Origin: an uncultured Gemmatimonadota bacterium | GTDB lineage: Bacteria > Gemmatimonadota > Gemmatimonadetes > Gemmatimonadales > Gemmatimonadaceae | NCBI GenBank assembly: GCA_946479895.1 | Contig: CAMLHT010000245.1 | Span: 1-5,611 of the forward strand | DNA length: 5,611 nt | Reading direction: 5' to 3' | Position numbers and translations under genes: made by a program | The notes under the pieces: generated by a model | The model's database searches: none | The model's input: the letters and a program-made list of their open reading frames with translations, nothing else | What the model was told of the DNA's origin: nothing | In this document: positions 1 to 5,611 of the stretch, one piece after another | How positions within the stretch are numbered: position 1 is the first letter of the stretch | Layout: each line of letters begins with the position of its first letter

Positions 1-92
1 GCAAGATGAAGTACGAGGAGGGCGAGATCCGGCAGGAGATCACGCTGATCGACCTCCGGTGGCCGCTGGCTCGTCGGACCCTGTCATCCTGA
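1..92 (+). CDS. C-terminal end of an unidentified protein (partial)
   Basis: The reading frame that begins with the codon at 3-5 is open from the left edge and stops with TGA at 90-92, giving 29 residues that start KMKYEEGEIRQEI and end RRTLSS. Nearly every codon before the repeat ends in G or C, which is what a real gene in this genome would show; the other two plus frames lack this pattern. The segment alternates charged and hydrophobic residues (EITLIDLRW), as a beta strand would. The last codons (CTG TCA TCC TGA) lie inside the left terminal repeat of the palindromic element at 80-165, so the native C-terminus may have been replaced or trimmed. It converges on the Fe-S oxidoreductase gene, with 60 nt between the stops. 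I do not recognise the family, and too little is visible to assign a function. Confidence 0.6.
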   Translation, partial: KMKYEEGEIRQEITLIDLRWPLARRTLSS

Positions 93-165
93 GGTCGCGA
101 AGCGACCGAGGGATCTGCTTTTTGCCGACGTGAAGCAGATCCCTCGCTGCGCTCAGGATGACAGG
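80..165. repeat. Palindromic repeat element between convergent genes (copy 1, full length)
   Basis: The element has perfect 14-bp terminal inverted repeats, CCTGTCATCCTGAG at 80-93 and its complement at 152-165. A second perfect 14-bp inverted pair lies inside (107-120 with 133-146), around a 12-nt loop at 121-132. The arms are asymmetric: the left arm carries a 13-nt insert (94-106) that is itself a hairpin, GTCGC-GAA-GCGAC, where the right arm has only CTGCG (147-151). No target-site duplication is evident in the flanks. It fills the space between two convergent stop codons and supplies both of them. It could fold as a cruciform or as an RNA hairpin in either transcript and so protect 3' ends or help termination, but neither side has a U-tract. 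It resembles REP- or MITE-like palindromes; mobility is inferred. Confidence 0.85.
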
Positions 166-2243
166 CCGCTCGACAACTGCTGAGCCACCACTTCGGCGAT
201 GTCGAGCACCGGCACCGCCGACTCCTTCGCCTTGACGCCGTCGGACATCATCGTCATGCAGAAGGGGCACGCGACGGCGATCGCGTCAGCGCCCGTCGCG
301 AGCAGCTCCTCGGTGCGCTCGATGTTGATCCGCTTGCCCGTCTTCTCCTCCATGAACATGCGCCCGCCGCCGGCGCCGCAGCACAGCCCGCGGTCCTTCG
401 TGCGCTGCGGCTCCACGAGATTCACGACGGGGAGGGCGCGCCGGAGCGTCTCGCGCGGCGCGTCGTACACGTCGTTGTAGCGGCCGAGGTAGCAGGAATC
501 GTGATAGGCGACCGTGAGGGCCTGGCCTTCCCGGGTCTGGAGCGGGACGCGGTTCTCGAGGAGCAGCTTCTCGATGTAGGTCGAGTGGTGGATGACGTCG
601 TAGTGCCCGCCGAGGTCGGGGAACTCGTTGCCCATCTGGTGGAAGCAGTGCGGGCAGCTGGTGACGATGGTCGTCACCTTGTAGCGATCGAGCGTCTCGA
701 TGGTCCCTTTCGCGAGCATCTGGTAGAGATACTCGTTGCCCATGCGCCGGGCCGGGTCGCCGTGGCAGTGCTCCTCCTGCCCGAGGATGGCGAACCGGAT
801 GTCGCACGCCTGCATGATGCGCGCGAAGGCGACCGCGATCTTCTTCGCGCGATCGTCGAACGAGCCCATGCAGCCGACCCAGAACAGGACGTCCGGCCGC
901 TCGTTCTTCGCCGCCAGCTCGGCCATCGTCGGAATGTCGAGGCCCTGCGCCCAGTTCGCGCGATCGCCGGGGTTGAAGGCCCACGGCGACCCGTTGCGCT
1001 CGAGCGACTCGAACGCGGGCTGGACCTCCTCGGGAAAGCGTGACTCGCTGAGCACCAGGTACCGGCGCATCTGGTTGATGACGTCGAGCTGGTCGATCGA
1101 GACCGGACACTCCTGGACGCACGCGCGGCAGCTCGTGCACGCCCACAGCTCCTCTTCGGTGATGTACTTGTCGAGCAGGCGGTCCGGCGCCGCGGCCTCG
1201 GTGGTGACGGCGTCCTTCGACGGGCCGAACGGTCCATCCTCGCCTTCGCCGTGCACGAGCGCGTTGATGTTCGCGGCGAACGGCATCGAATCGCCGGTGA
1301 CCGCCGGCGCCTTCTCCATCATCCGGCGCCTCGTGTCGACGATGATCTTGCGAGGGCTCAGCAGCTTCCCGGTGAGGTTGGCCGGGCAGGCCGCGGTGCA
1401 GCGCCCGCACTCGGTGCACGAGTAGCCGTCGAGGAGGTTCTTCCACGACAGGTCCTCGATGTCCTGCGCGCCGAAGTGCGGCACGTCGGCCTCGAGGTCC
1501 ATCGGCCGCATGACGCCCTTCTGCCCCGGCCCGCTCGTGTTCGAGAGATAGACGTTGATCAGCGACGTCGCGACGTGCAGGTGCTTCGAGTACGGCAGGT
1601 AGTTGAGGAAGACCAGGATGAGCAGCGCATGCGACCACCAGAAGGCGCGCTCGAGCGTGACGGCGGTGCCCGGGCCGACCGGGGAGAGGATCCCCGACAG
1701 GACGTGCGACGCCACCTTCTCCGGGCCGAAGGCGCCAGGGTTGGCCACGATCGCGAAGGCATTGGTGAGGAGCAGCGTCACCATCAGCCCGCCGATCATC
1801 GAGAGGATGATCAGCGCGTCGGTGTGCTCCAGCTTGTCCCCCTCGAGCCGCTTCGGGTGCAGCACGAGCCGGCGGAAGAACGCGAAGCCGATGGCGCCGA
1901 GCACGAGGACCGCGAAGGCGTCCTGGGAAAGCGAATAGAGCTGGTACGCCGGCCGCGGTAGGATCCGCTCGAAGGTGAATCCGCGAACGACGCCCTGGAT
2001 CAGGATCTCGATGGTCCCCGCGGTGAGAACCATGAAGCCCCAGAAGATCGTCGCGTGCATCGCGCCGGCGACGGCCTCCCGGAAGATCTTCCGCTGGAAG
2101 ATGCCGATCGTGAGGAGATTCTCGATCCGCTTCGCCGGATTGTTCAGTCGATTCTCGGCAACGCCGAGTCGGATGTAGCTGAAGAGGCGCTGCGCGTTGA
2201 GCGCGAACAGGCCGGCGGCGAGGACGAGAATGAGGAGGAACAT
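153..2243 (-). CDS. Membrane-bound Fe-S/CCG-domain oxidoreductase, EtfD/FadF-like (ETF to quinone)
   Basis: This 696-residue protein probably takes electrons from reduced electron transfer flavoprotein and passes them to membrane quinone. Residues 1-220 hold about five hydrophobic segments (near 1-24, 60-84, 108-124, 142-167 and 199-217), as in NarI-like cytochrome b domains. H63 and H205 lie in helices and are candidate haem ligands. Two ferredoxin-type 4Fe-4S motifs follow: C276, C279, C282, C286 (each group ending CP) and C369, C372, C375, C379. The C-terminal third has two CCG (heterodisulfide-reductase-like) modules. The first has C458, a single C493 in [11 protein letters not shown], and C530/C533 in SCPHC. 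The second has C584, the pair C621-C622 in [12 protein letters not shown], and C659/C662 in CPFC. This architecture is that of mycobacterial EtfD and Bacillus FadF, and etfBA lie just upstream, which supports the role. The ATG at 2243 begins directly with a membrane helix but has no clear Shine-Dalgarno. The last codons (LSS and stop) lie in the repeat at 80-165. Confidence 0.92.
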   Translation of the reverse strand: MFLLILVLAAGLFALNAQRLFSYIRLGVAENRLNNPAKRIENLLTIGIFQRKIFREAVAGAMHATIFWGFMVLTAGTIEILIQGVVRGFTFERILPRPAYQLYSLSQDAFAVLVLGAIGFAFFRRLVLHPKRLEGDKLEHTDALIILSMIGGLMVTLLLTNAFAIVANPGAFGPEKVASHVLSGILSPVGPGTAVTLERAFWWSHALLILVFLNYLPYSKHLHVATSLINVYLSNTSGPGQKGVMRPMDLEADVPHFGAQDIEDLSWKNLLDGYSCTECGRCTAACPANLTGKLLSPRKIIVDTRRRMMEKAPAVTGDSMPFAANINALVHGEGEDGPFGPSKDAVTTEAAAPDRLLDKYITEEELWACTSCRACVQECPVSIDQLDVINQMRRYLVLSESRFPEEVQPAFESLERNGSPWAFNPGDRANWAQGLDIPTMAELAAKNERPDVLFWVGCMGSFDDRAKKIAVAFARIMQACDIRFAILGQEEHCHGDPARRMGNEYLYQMLAKGTIETLDRYKVTTIVTSCPHCFHQMGNEFPDLGGHYDVIHHSTYIEKLLLENRVPLQTREGQALTVAYHDSCYLGRYNDVYDAPRETLRRALPVVNLVEPQRTKDRGLCCGAGGGRMFMEEKTGKRINIERTEELLATGADAIAVACPFCMTMMSDGVKAKESAVPVLDIAEVVAQQLSSGLSS

Positions 2244-2257
2244 CCGAAAAAGGTACG

Positions 2258-2313
2258 TGTCACCCCGAGCGCGGCGAAGGGGCTGGCCTCATCGAGAGAC
2301 CAGCCCCTTCGCC
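2258..2313. repeat. Repeat copy 3 with a 14-bp perfect hairpin, between the lipoprotein and oxidoreductase genes
   Basis: Bases 2258-2285 match the corresponding 28 bases of the copy-1 right arm (complement strand) at 22 positions, with five of the six differences being transitions. They begin TGTCACCCCGAG, against TGTCATCCTGAG in copy 1. The inner part forms a perfect 14-bp stem, 2273-2286 with 2300-2313, around a 13-nt loop that can make a further 3-bp stem (2288-2290 with 2294-2296). On the minus strand this stands 20 nt after the lipoprotein stop and 29 nt before the oxidoreductase start, so any terminator or processing effect would separate the two genes. No U-tract directly follows the stem on either strand; TTTTT on the minus strand occurs only some 20 nt later. 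A canonical intrinsic terminator is therefore doubtful. Confidence 0.7.
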
Positions 2314-2333
2314 TGCCTCCGGGTTACGACGCT

Positions 2334-2807
2334 TCAGGGCCTGTCGACGGATGCGATCCGGCTGACCTCCAGGCGTCCGCCGATCCGCTCGTTCACGGTG
2401 ACGACCTCCGTGCTCGTGGCGACGCATACGGTCTGTCCTTCCTTCGTCGTCGCGTACCGCGTGCAGATCTGGTGGGTCTTCTTCACCGGCGTGTACGACG
2501 TCCAGCTGGACTGCGACGGCCGCTTCGAGTCGATCACGATGCTGAACGAGGTCGGCCCGCCGCCACAGCTGAAGGGGTGCGCCAGCGGATCGATGATCCC
2601 GGTGGGGGCGCGGCGACAGGAGTAGTTCTCGGCATCCAGCGTGACCGTGTCAGCCTCGATACTGAAGCCCCCTTCGACCGGCACCCCGCGGATGTTCAAC
2701 CGGTAGGCGTAGTCACCCAGGTCGCGAACCGGACGCGGTTCCACCTCCGGTGACTTGTGACAGGCGACGATCGCCGCCACTGCCGCCAGCGCCAACGTGA
2801 ATCGCAT
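2334..2807 (-). CDS. Small putative lipoprotein with four conserved-type cysteines, unknown function
   Basis: The product has 157 residues. It opens with MRFTLALAAVAAIVAC, a short positive and hydrophobic signal with a lipobox-like IVAC, so C16 would be lipidated and the protein anchored to a membrane on the exported side. Four further cysteines (C64, C81, C115, C128) could form two disulfides, as expected for an exported protein. The rest is polar and beta-rich in appearance, with SFSIVIDSK near 87-95 and a TEVVTVNERIGGRLEV stretch near 133-148. I recognise no domain. The ATG at 2807 was chosen over an in-frame start ten codons upstream because GGAGGTG stands at 2811-2817 and because it gives a clean signal peptide. 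The gene lies between etfA and the oxidoreductase gene but has its own promoter-like sequence and a hairpin behind it. It may be an unrelated insertion in the locus or an accessory factor; the sequence does not decide. Confidence 0.8.
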   Translation of the reverse strand: MRFTLALAAVAAIVACHKSPEVEPRPVRDLGDYAYRLNIRGVPVEGGFSIEADTVTLDAENYSCRRAPTGIIDPLAHPFSCGGGPTSFSIVIDSKRPSQSSWTSYTPVKKTHQICTRYATTKEGQTVCVATSTEVVTVNERIGGRLEVSRIASVDRP

Positions 2808-2810
2808 GAG

Positions 2811-2817
2811 CACCTCC
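2811..2817 (-). promoter_or_regulatory. Shine-Dalgarno of the lipoprotein gene
   Basis: On the minus strand GGAGGTG precedes the ATG at 2807 by 3 nt (5 nt counting from GGAGG). It is the strongest ribosome binding site in the window and fixes the start of this gene. Confidence 0.75.
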
Positions 2818-2836
2818 GTGAATGGCCGCTGCCCCA

Positions 2837-2866
2837 ATTGTATGCAAATATGGTGCGCGCGGCCAA
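2837..2866 (-). promoter_or_regulatory. Candidate sigma-70-type promoter for the lipoprotein gene
   Basis: On the minus strand TTGGCC (2861-2866) and TACAAT (2837-2842, five of six consensus bases) are separated by 18 nt. A TG lies two bases before the -10 box, near but not at the extended -10 position. The site sits in a short AT-rich patch that stands out in this GC-rich sequence, between the etfA stop and the lipoprotein start. An alternative -35, TTGACG at 2869-2874, overlaps the etfA stop codon but is too far (26 nt) from TACAAT. Transcription would begin near 2830, leaving a leader of about 20-25 nt that contains the Shine-Dalgarno. Confidence 0.5.
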
Positions 2867-2870
2867 CGCG

Positions 2871-3854
2871 TCAATGGCTCCTTGCCGCCTTCACGGCCTC
2901 GGTGAGGGCGGGGACCACTTCGAGGACATCCCCGACGATCCCGTAGTCCGCGACCTTGAAGATCGGCGCTTCCTTGTCCTTGTTGATCGCGACGATCGTC
3001 TTCGACGTCCGCATTCCCGCGAGATGCTGGATCGCGCCGGAAATGCCGACCGCCACGTAGAGCTGCGGGCTGACCTGCCGGCCCGTCTGGCCGATCTGGT
3101 CGGAATGGGGACGCCAACCGTCGTCGGTGACGGCACGCGTCGCGCCGACCGCCGCATTGCCGAAGGCTGCCGCCAGGTCCTCGACGAGCCTGAAGTTCTC
3201 GGCCGACTTGAGCCCGCGGCCTCCGGAGATGATCACCGGCGCGTCCCCGAGGTCGATCTTGCCCTTGTTCCCCTCGATCAGCTCCTTCACCACCACCCGC
3301 TCGGCGCCCGGATCGGCAGCCGGCTGGATCGTCTCGACCTTCCCGGCCTTCGGCGATTCCTTCGCGGTGAACGCGCTCGGCCGCACCGAGACGACGGCCT
3401 GCGGACCCGAGATCTCGAGCGTGACGATCACCTTGTTCGCGTAGCCGGGGTGCTTCACGGTCAGCTTGTCGCCCGCGGCGTCGATGGTGGTGACGTCGGA
3501 CGCGATCGGCGCATCGAGCTTGGCCGCCAGGCGGGGCCCGAGGTCGCGGCCCTGGGCGGTGAAGCCCAGGATCACCGCGCGGTAGCCTCCGGACTTCGCC
3601 CGGTCGGCGATCGTCGCGGCGATCGCCTCGCGCGCATAGCTCGCGAAGCCGGCATGCTCGGCGACGATGACGACGTCGGCTCCGTACTTCGCGAGATCGG
3701 CGGCCTTGCCGCTGATGCCGGACGGTCCGCAGACGATGGCGTGCACTTCACCGCCGACCTTGTCGGCGAGGGCCCGGCCCGCGGTAACCGCCTCGAAGGC
3801 GACTTTCCGGAAATCGCCCCCGCGCGATTCCGTATATACAAGGATGTTGGCCAT
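2871..3854 (-). CDS. etfA: Electron transfer flavoprotein subunit alpha
   Basis: This 327-residue protein is the FAD-binding subunit of the soluble ETF heterodimer, which accepts electrons from acyl-CoA dehydrogenases. The N-terminal domain starts [13 protein letters not shown], typical of the family. The C-terminal FAD domain shows all the expected blocks: GGRG at 211-214, [11 protein letters not shown] at 237-247 (family GASRA...), QIGQTGR at 253-259, [13 protein letters not shown] at 265-277 and [20 protein letters not shown] at 290-309. Length is normal for EtfA (about 310-330). The ATG at 3854 matches the family N-terminus. The frame is open further upstream, through the etfB-etfA gap, but that extension is repeat-derived and not family-like. 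No Shine-Dalgarno is visible before the ATG, so translation may depend on coupling to etfB, which ends 58 nt upstream. Nothing shows the extra domains of bifurcating ETF systems. Subunit identity is near certain. Confidence 0.97.
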   Translation of the reverse strand: MANILVYTESRGGDFRKVAFEAVTAGRALADKVGGEVHAIVCGPSGISGKAADLAKYGADVVIVAEHAGFASYAREAIAATIADRAKSGGYRAVILGFTAQGRDLGPRLAAKLDAPIASDVTTIDAAGDKLTVKHPGYANKVIVTLEISGPQAVVSVRPSAFTAKESPKAGKVETIQPAADPGAERVVVKELIEGNKGKIDLGDAPVIISGGRGLKSAENFRLVEDLAAAFGNAAVGATRAVTDDGWRPHSDQIGQTGRQVSPQLYVAVGISGAIQHLAGMRTSKTIVAINKDKEAPIFKVADYGIVGDVLEVVPALTEAVKAARSH

Positions 3855-3867
3855 ATAGGATTGAAAG

Positions 3868-3919
3868 AGATCCCTCGCTACGCTCGGGATGCTTCGAGAA
3901 CGCTTCGCGTTCTCAAAGC
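3868..3919 (-). repeat. Repeat copy 2 plus perfect GAA-triloop hairpin in the etfB-etfA junction
   Basis: Bases 3868-3891 match copy 1 (137-160, same orientation) at 22 of 24 positions. Next to it, 3896-3903 pairs perfectly with 3907-3914 around a 3-nt loop. After one mismatch (3895/3915), 3891-3894 pairs with 3916-3919, giving 12 pairs in all. In the etf transcript the hairpin reads GAGAACGC-GAA-GCGTTCTC. It overlaps the last codons and stop of etfB and contains the GCGAAGC core also found at 97-103. No U-tract follows, so it is unlikely to be a simple terminator. It could stabilise the etfB message end or adjust the EtfB:EtfA ratio (inference). The repeat occupies most of the leader in front of the etfA start. 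Confidence 0.75.
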
Positions 3920-4665
3920 ACCTTCGCTTCGGTCTGAAGGAGTTTGACCAGCTCGGGCACGGCGGCGACGCCCTCGCCGATGATCCGGCCGGCGGGACGC
4001 TCCGGCGGGAGCTCCATCGACTTGACCGTGACCCGCGCGGCGCCGAGCTGCGCCGGCTTCGTCTCGAGGGGCTTCTTCTTCGCCGCCATGATGCCCTTGA
4101 GCGACGGATACCGCGGGCGGGCAATGCCCTCGTCGATCGTGACGACGGCCGGGAGCGAGAACTCGACCATCTCCCCCGCCCCCTCGATCTCGCGGCGCGC
4201 GGTGCCCTTGCCGCCGGCGATCTCGAGCTTCGAGACCGCGGTGACGACCGGGAGGCCGAGCAGCTCGCCGACCGCCGTGCCGACGATGCCGGCCGAGGTA
4301 TCGAACGCGTGCTTGCCGAACAGGACGAGGTCGTAGCCGCCGTCCTTCAGCTCGGCCGCGATCGCCCTGGCGACCGCGAGGCCGTCGACGGGCTGGCTGT
4401 CGGCCTTGAGCTGGACGGCCCGATCGGCCCCCATGCTCATGGCCTTGCGAAGGGTCTCCTGGACCGAATCCGGGCCGACCGCGATCGCGACCGTCTCGCC
4501 GGGTCCCTGCTTCTCGTTCAGTTGAAGGGCCACCTCGACCGCGTAGCTCGCGAAGTCGTCGAGGTCGAATTTCAGTCCGGCCTCGTCGATGCCGGCTCCG
4601 GTTCCCGCAATCCTGAAGCGCGACTCCGAATCGGGAGTGCGCTTTATACAGACGGCAATTTTCAC
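3913..4665 (-). CDS. etfB: Electron transfer flavoprotein subunit beta
   Basis: This 250-residue protein is the AMP-binding partner of EtfA and docks with acyl-CoA dehydrogenases. It starts MKIAVCIKRTPDSE, as family members do. VGPDSVQETLRKAMSMGADRA (63-83, in two parts VGPDSVQETL and RKAMSMGADRA) is the AMP-site region. The recognition-loop signature PRYPSLKGIMAAKKKP covers 183-198, with L189 in the place of the partner-anchoring leucine. The block GKHAFDTSAGIVG (117-129) departs from the usual GKQAIDxDxNQTGQ by lacking both glutamines, a subgroup difference rather than decay. The start is GTG at 4665: an upstream TTG at 4728 would add 21 residues unlike the family, while GAGG at 4673-4676 lies 7 nt before the GTG. 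It is first in the leftward gene group, 58 nt before etfA, and its stop TGA (3915-3913) is inside a hairpin. Confidence 0.96.
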   Translation of the reverse strand: MKIAVCIKRTPDSESRFRIAGTGAGIDEAGLKFDLDDFASYAVEVALQLNEKQGPGETVAIAVGPDSVQETLRKAMSMGADRAVQLKADSQPVDGLAVARAIAAELKDGGYDLVLFGKHAFDTSAGIVGTAVGELLGLPVVTAVSKLEIAGGKGTARREIEGAGEMVEFSLPAVVTIDEGIARPRYPSLKGIMAAKKKPLETKPAQLGAARVTVKSMELPPERPAGRIIGEGVAAVPELVKLLQTEAKVL

Positions 4666-4672
4666 CGCCAAA

Positions 4673-4676
4673 CCTC
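4673..4676 (-). promoter_or_regulatory. Shine-Dalgarno that decides the GTG start of etfB
   Basis: On the minus strand GAGG stands 7 nt before the GTG at 4665. Together with the family-type N-terminus MKIAVCIKR it supports the GTG over the longer TTG-initiated frame from 4728. Confidence 0.6.
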
Positions 4677-4699
4677 GCTGAGTTGGGAAAAGCTGGCGC

Positions 4700-4728
4700 A
4701 AGTTAGTCCGGGCGGGGTCCTTCGCCAA
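4700..4728 (-). promoter_or_regulatory. Possible promoter of the etfB-etfA group
   Basis: On the minus strand TTGGCG (4723-4728) and TAACTT (4700-4705) are 17 nt apart. The -35 box matches four of six consensus positions and the -10 box only three, including the important second A and last T. Start of transcription would be near 4693, giving a leader of about 28 nt that contains the etfB ribosome binding site. Position and spacing are good but the match is weak. Confidence 0.3.
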
Positions 4729-4811
4729 CGGAAATGACCCGCGGAGGACGGCGCGATGACCGAGGGGGCCGAGATTGGCCGCGTGTTCAGTCGAATCCCG
4801 TCAGGAAAACC

Positions 4812-4840
4812 GCTGGTGGGATCGGGGAACATCCCACAGC
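4812..4840. other. Bulged hairpin in the divergent etfB / exported-protein intergenic region
   Basis: TGGGAT (4817-4822) pairs with ATCCCA (4831-4836), and GCTG (4812-4815) pairs with CAGC (4837-4840), with one bulged G at 4816 and an 8-nt loop. It lies between two divergent genes (247 nt gap), 72 nt before the plus-strand ATG at 4913 and about 147 nt from the etfB start. It could be an operator for a dimeric regulator or a leader hairpin of the plus-strand gene. The rest of the gap, 4729-4811 and 4841-4912, shows no gene, no tRNA and no convincing plus-strand promoter. Confidence 0.4.
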
Positions 4841-4912
4841 TTGGCGACCACAACCGTCCATGAGCCGGAAGTCCGCCAGGTCACGCGTCCACACCGTCTC
4901 CAAATCCCACCC

Positions 4913-5611
4913 ATGCGCTTTCGATTCCTGCTTCCCGCCCTGCTCCTGACGGCCGTCGTTGCCGCGGGCGCGCAAACGACCGAGACCCCCGTCGCGTTCG
5001 ACAACGCGAGCCGGATCCTCAGCGTGGGCCGGTCGCTCGCGACACGCCTCAACCTCACGGCTCCGGTGTGGCCGGTGACCGGTGAGTTCATAGAAGCCAG
5101 GCTCTATCAGGTCAGCAGCGGCGGCTACGTGATGACGGTCTCGCGGCCCAGTGGATCGCTCGAGCGGTTCGCGCTCGATGACCAGCAGTTCACGGCCCTT
5201 CGCGCCGCGTTCCAGGAAGCGCTCACGCGCGAGGGCAAGGTGGTCGCGGAGGACGCGGCGACCGTGATATCCGAACCGGCGCGAGGACCATTCGTCCGGG
5301 ACCAGATGCTCCTCGCCACGATCCTGTACGGACCGGCACTGTCGTCGCTGACGCACGACGAGGCGGCAGGGAGCGGCGCGTATCTGCTGAGCGTGGGAAC
5401 CACCTTCTTCGTGGTGAACCAGTTCGCGCGCACCCGGACGATCTCCAAGGCGCAGAACGCGCTGACGACCGACGGCGCCCTGCGGGGCTGGGCCGCAGTG
5501 GGTCTTGCCGTCGGCGCCTCCGGAGCCCGACTGTCGGAAGATGGCGCGGCGATGACTGCCCTGGTCGGCGGCATCGCCGGATCGATCATCGGCTACCAGC
5601 GCGGCAAGCGT
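4913..5611 (+). CDS. Exported protein of unknown function, N-terminal 233 residues (partial at right edge)
   Basis: The frame from the ATG at 4913 stays open to the window end. Residues 1-20 (MRFRFLLPALLLTAVVAAGA) form a clear signal peptide, with probable cleavage after AGA before Q21, so the protein is exported. Residues about 30-115 are a soluble region containing PVWPVTGEFIEARLY and YVMTVSRPSG. From about 130 onward come hydrophobic, small-residue-rich segments (near 131-146, 155-170, 191-205 and 212-227), the last glycine-rich, as in envelope proteins with membrane or glycine-zipper segments. Codons mostly end in G or C, as in the neighbours. No start codon lies in frame for a long stretch upstream, so this ATG is the likely start although no Shine-Dalgarno precedes it. 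It is divergent from etfB. I do not recognise the family, and the C-terminus is outside the window. Confidence 0.75.
   Translation, partial: MRFRFLLPALLLTAVVAAGAQTTETPVAFDNASRILSVGRSLATRLNLTAPVWPVTGEFIEARLYQVSSGGYVMTVSRPSGSLERFALDDQQFTALRAAFQEALTREGKVVAEDAATVISEPARGPFVRDQMLLATILYGPALSSLTHDEAAGSGAYLLSVGTTFFVVNQFARTRTISKAQNALTTDGALRGWAAVGLAVGASGARLSEDGAAMTALVGGIAGSIIGYQRGKR

Noticed and set aside
40..270. Minus-strand 76-aa open frame spanning the palindromic element
   Set aside because: It is a translation of the repeat itself plus antisense of neighbouring gene ends; such repeat-derived frames are a common annotation artefact.
286..1638. Long open frame (450 aa) on the minus strand within the oxidoreductase gene
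   Set aside because: Its product is an arginine-, alanine- and proline-rich shadow frame of the Fe-S oxidoreductase, produced by high GC content, with no domain pattern.
2273..2313. Intrinsic terminator after the lipoprotein gene
   Set aside because: The stem is strong but no U-tract directly follows on either strand, and the sequence belongs to the dispersed repeat family, so it is listed as a repeat.
2055..3947. Long plus-strand open frames across the lipoprotein and etfA genes (2055-2753 and 2757-3947)
   Set aside because: They are antisense to confidently identified minus-strand genes and their translations are low-complexity and rich in R, D, G and L; they are shadows of GC-rich coding DNA.
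2871..4665. Electron-bifurcating ETF
   Set aside because: No EtfC or EtfX partner or ferredoxin gene is present, the EtfB AMP region looks ordinary, and the linked EtfD-type protein points to simple transfer to quinone. The window alone cannot fully exclude it.
4785..4800. tRNA T-arm-like string GTTCAGTCGAATCCC in the divergent gap
   Set aside because: There is no matching acceptor stem, anticodon arm or correctly spaced T-stem, so it is not a tRNA or a clear tRNA remnant.
4734..4949. Plus-strand 71-aa open frame in the divergent gap
   Set aside because: It lacks coding character, overlaps the signal peptide of the exported protein in another frame and has no ribosome binding site tied to a plausible N-terminus.

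Overview
This is a GC-rich window (roughly two thirds G+C by eye, with strong G/C preference at third codon positions). It carries a fatty-acid/amino-acid oxidation electron-transfer locus from a bacterium. The phylum cannot be proved from the window. The dispersed palindromic repeat built on TGTCATCCTGAG...GCGAGGGATCT, the lipoprotein and secreted-protein style and the base composition fit Gemmatimonadota or Acidobacteriota best (inference).

Layout, left to right. A plus-strand gene enters from the left edge and stops at 92. It converges on a large minus-strand gene (153-2243) encoding a membrane-anchored Fe-S/CCG-domain oxidoreductase of the EtfD/FadF type. The 60 nt between the two stop codons are filled by a palindromic repeat element (80-165), whose terminal inverted repeats supply the stop codons of both genes. 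Upstream of the oxidoreductase on the minus strand come a small four-cysteine lipoprotein gene (2334-2807), then etfA (2871-3854) and etfB (3913-4665). All four minus-strand genes read leftward in the order etfB, etfA, lipoprotein, Fe-S oxidoreductase. A divergent intergenic region (4666-4912) holds a possible etfB promoter and a bulged hairpin. The last gene (4913 to the right edge, plus strand) encodes an unrecognised exported protein and is cut by the window end.

How the genes work together. EtfB and EtfA form the soluble FAD/AMP heterodimer that collects electrons from acyl-CoA dehydrogenases. The 696-aa protein, with membrane helices, two 4Fe-4S motifs and two CCG modules, is the expected route from reduced ETF to the quinone pool, in place of classical ETF-ubiquinone oxidoreductase. 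The lipoprotein between etfA and this gene has its own promoter-like sequence and a strong Shine-Dalgarno, so it may be a separate transcription unit.

The most unusual feature is the repeat family. Related copies sit just after the stop codons, or across the 3' ends, of three of the four minus-strand genes: the oxidoreductase, the lipoprotein and etfB. Two copies contain the GCGAAGC mini-hairpin core. Two of them fill the leader of the next gene, and those two genes (etfA and the oxidoreductase) are the ones without a visible Shine-Dalgarno. The genes belong to known families; I see no clearly new enzymatic system here.
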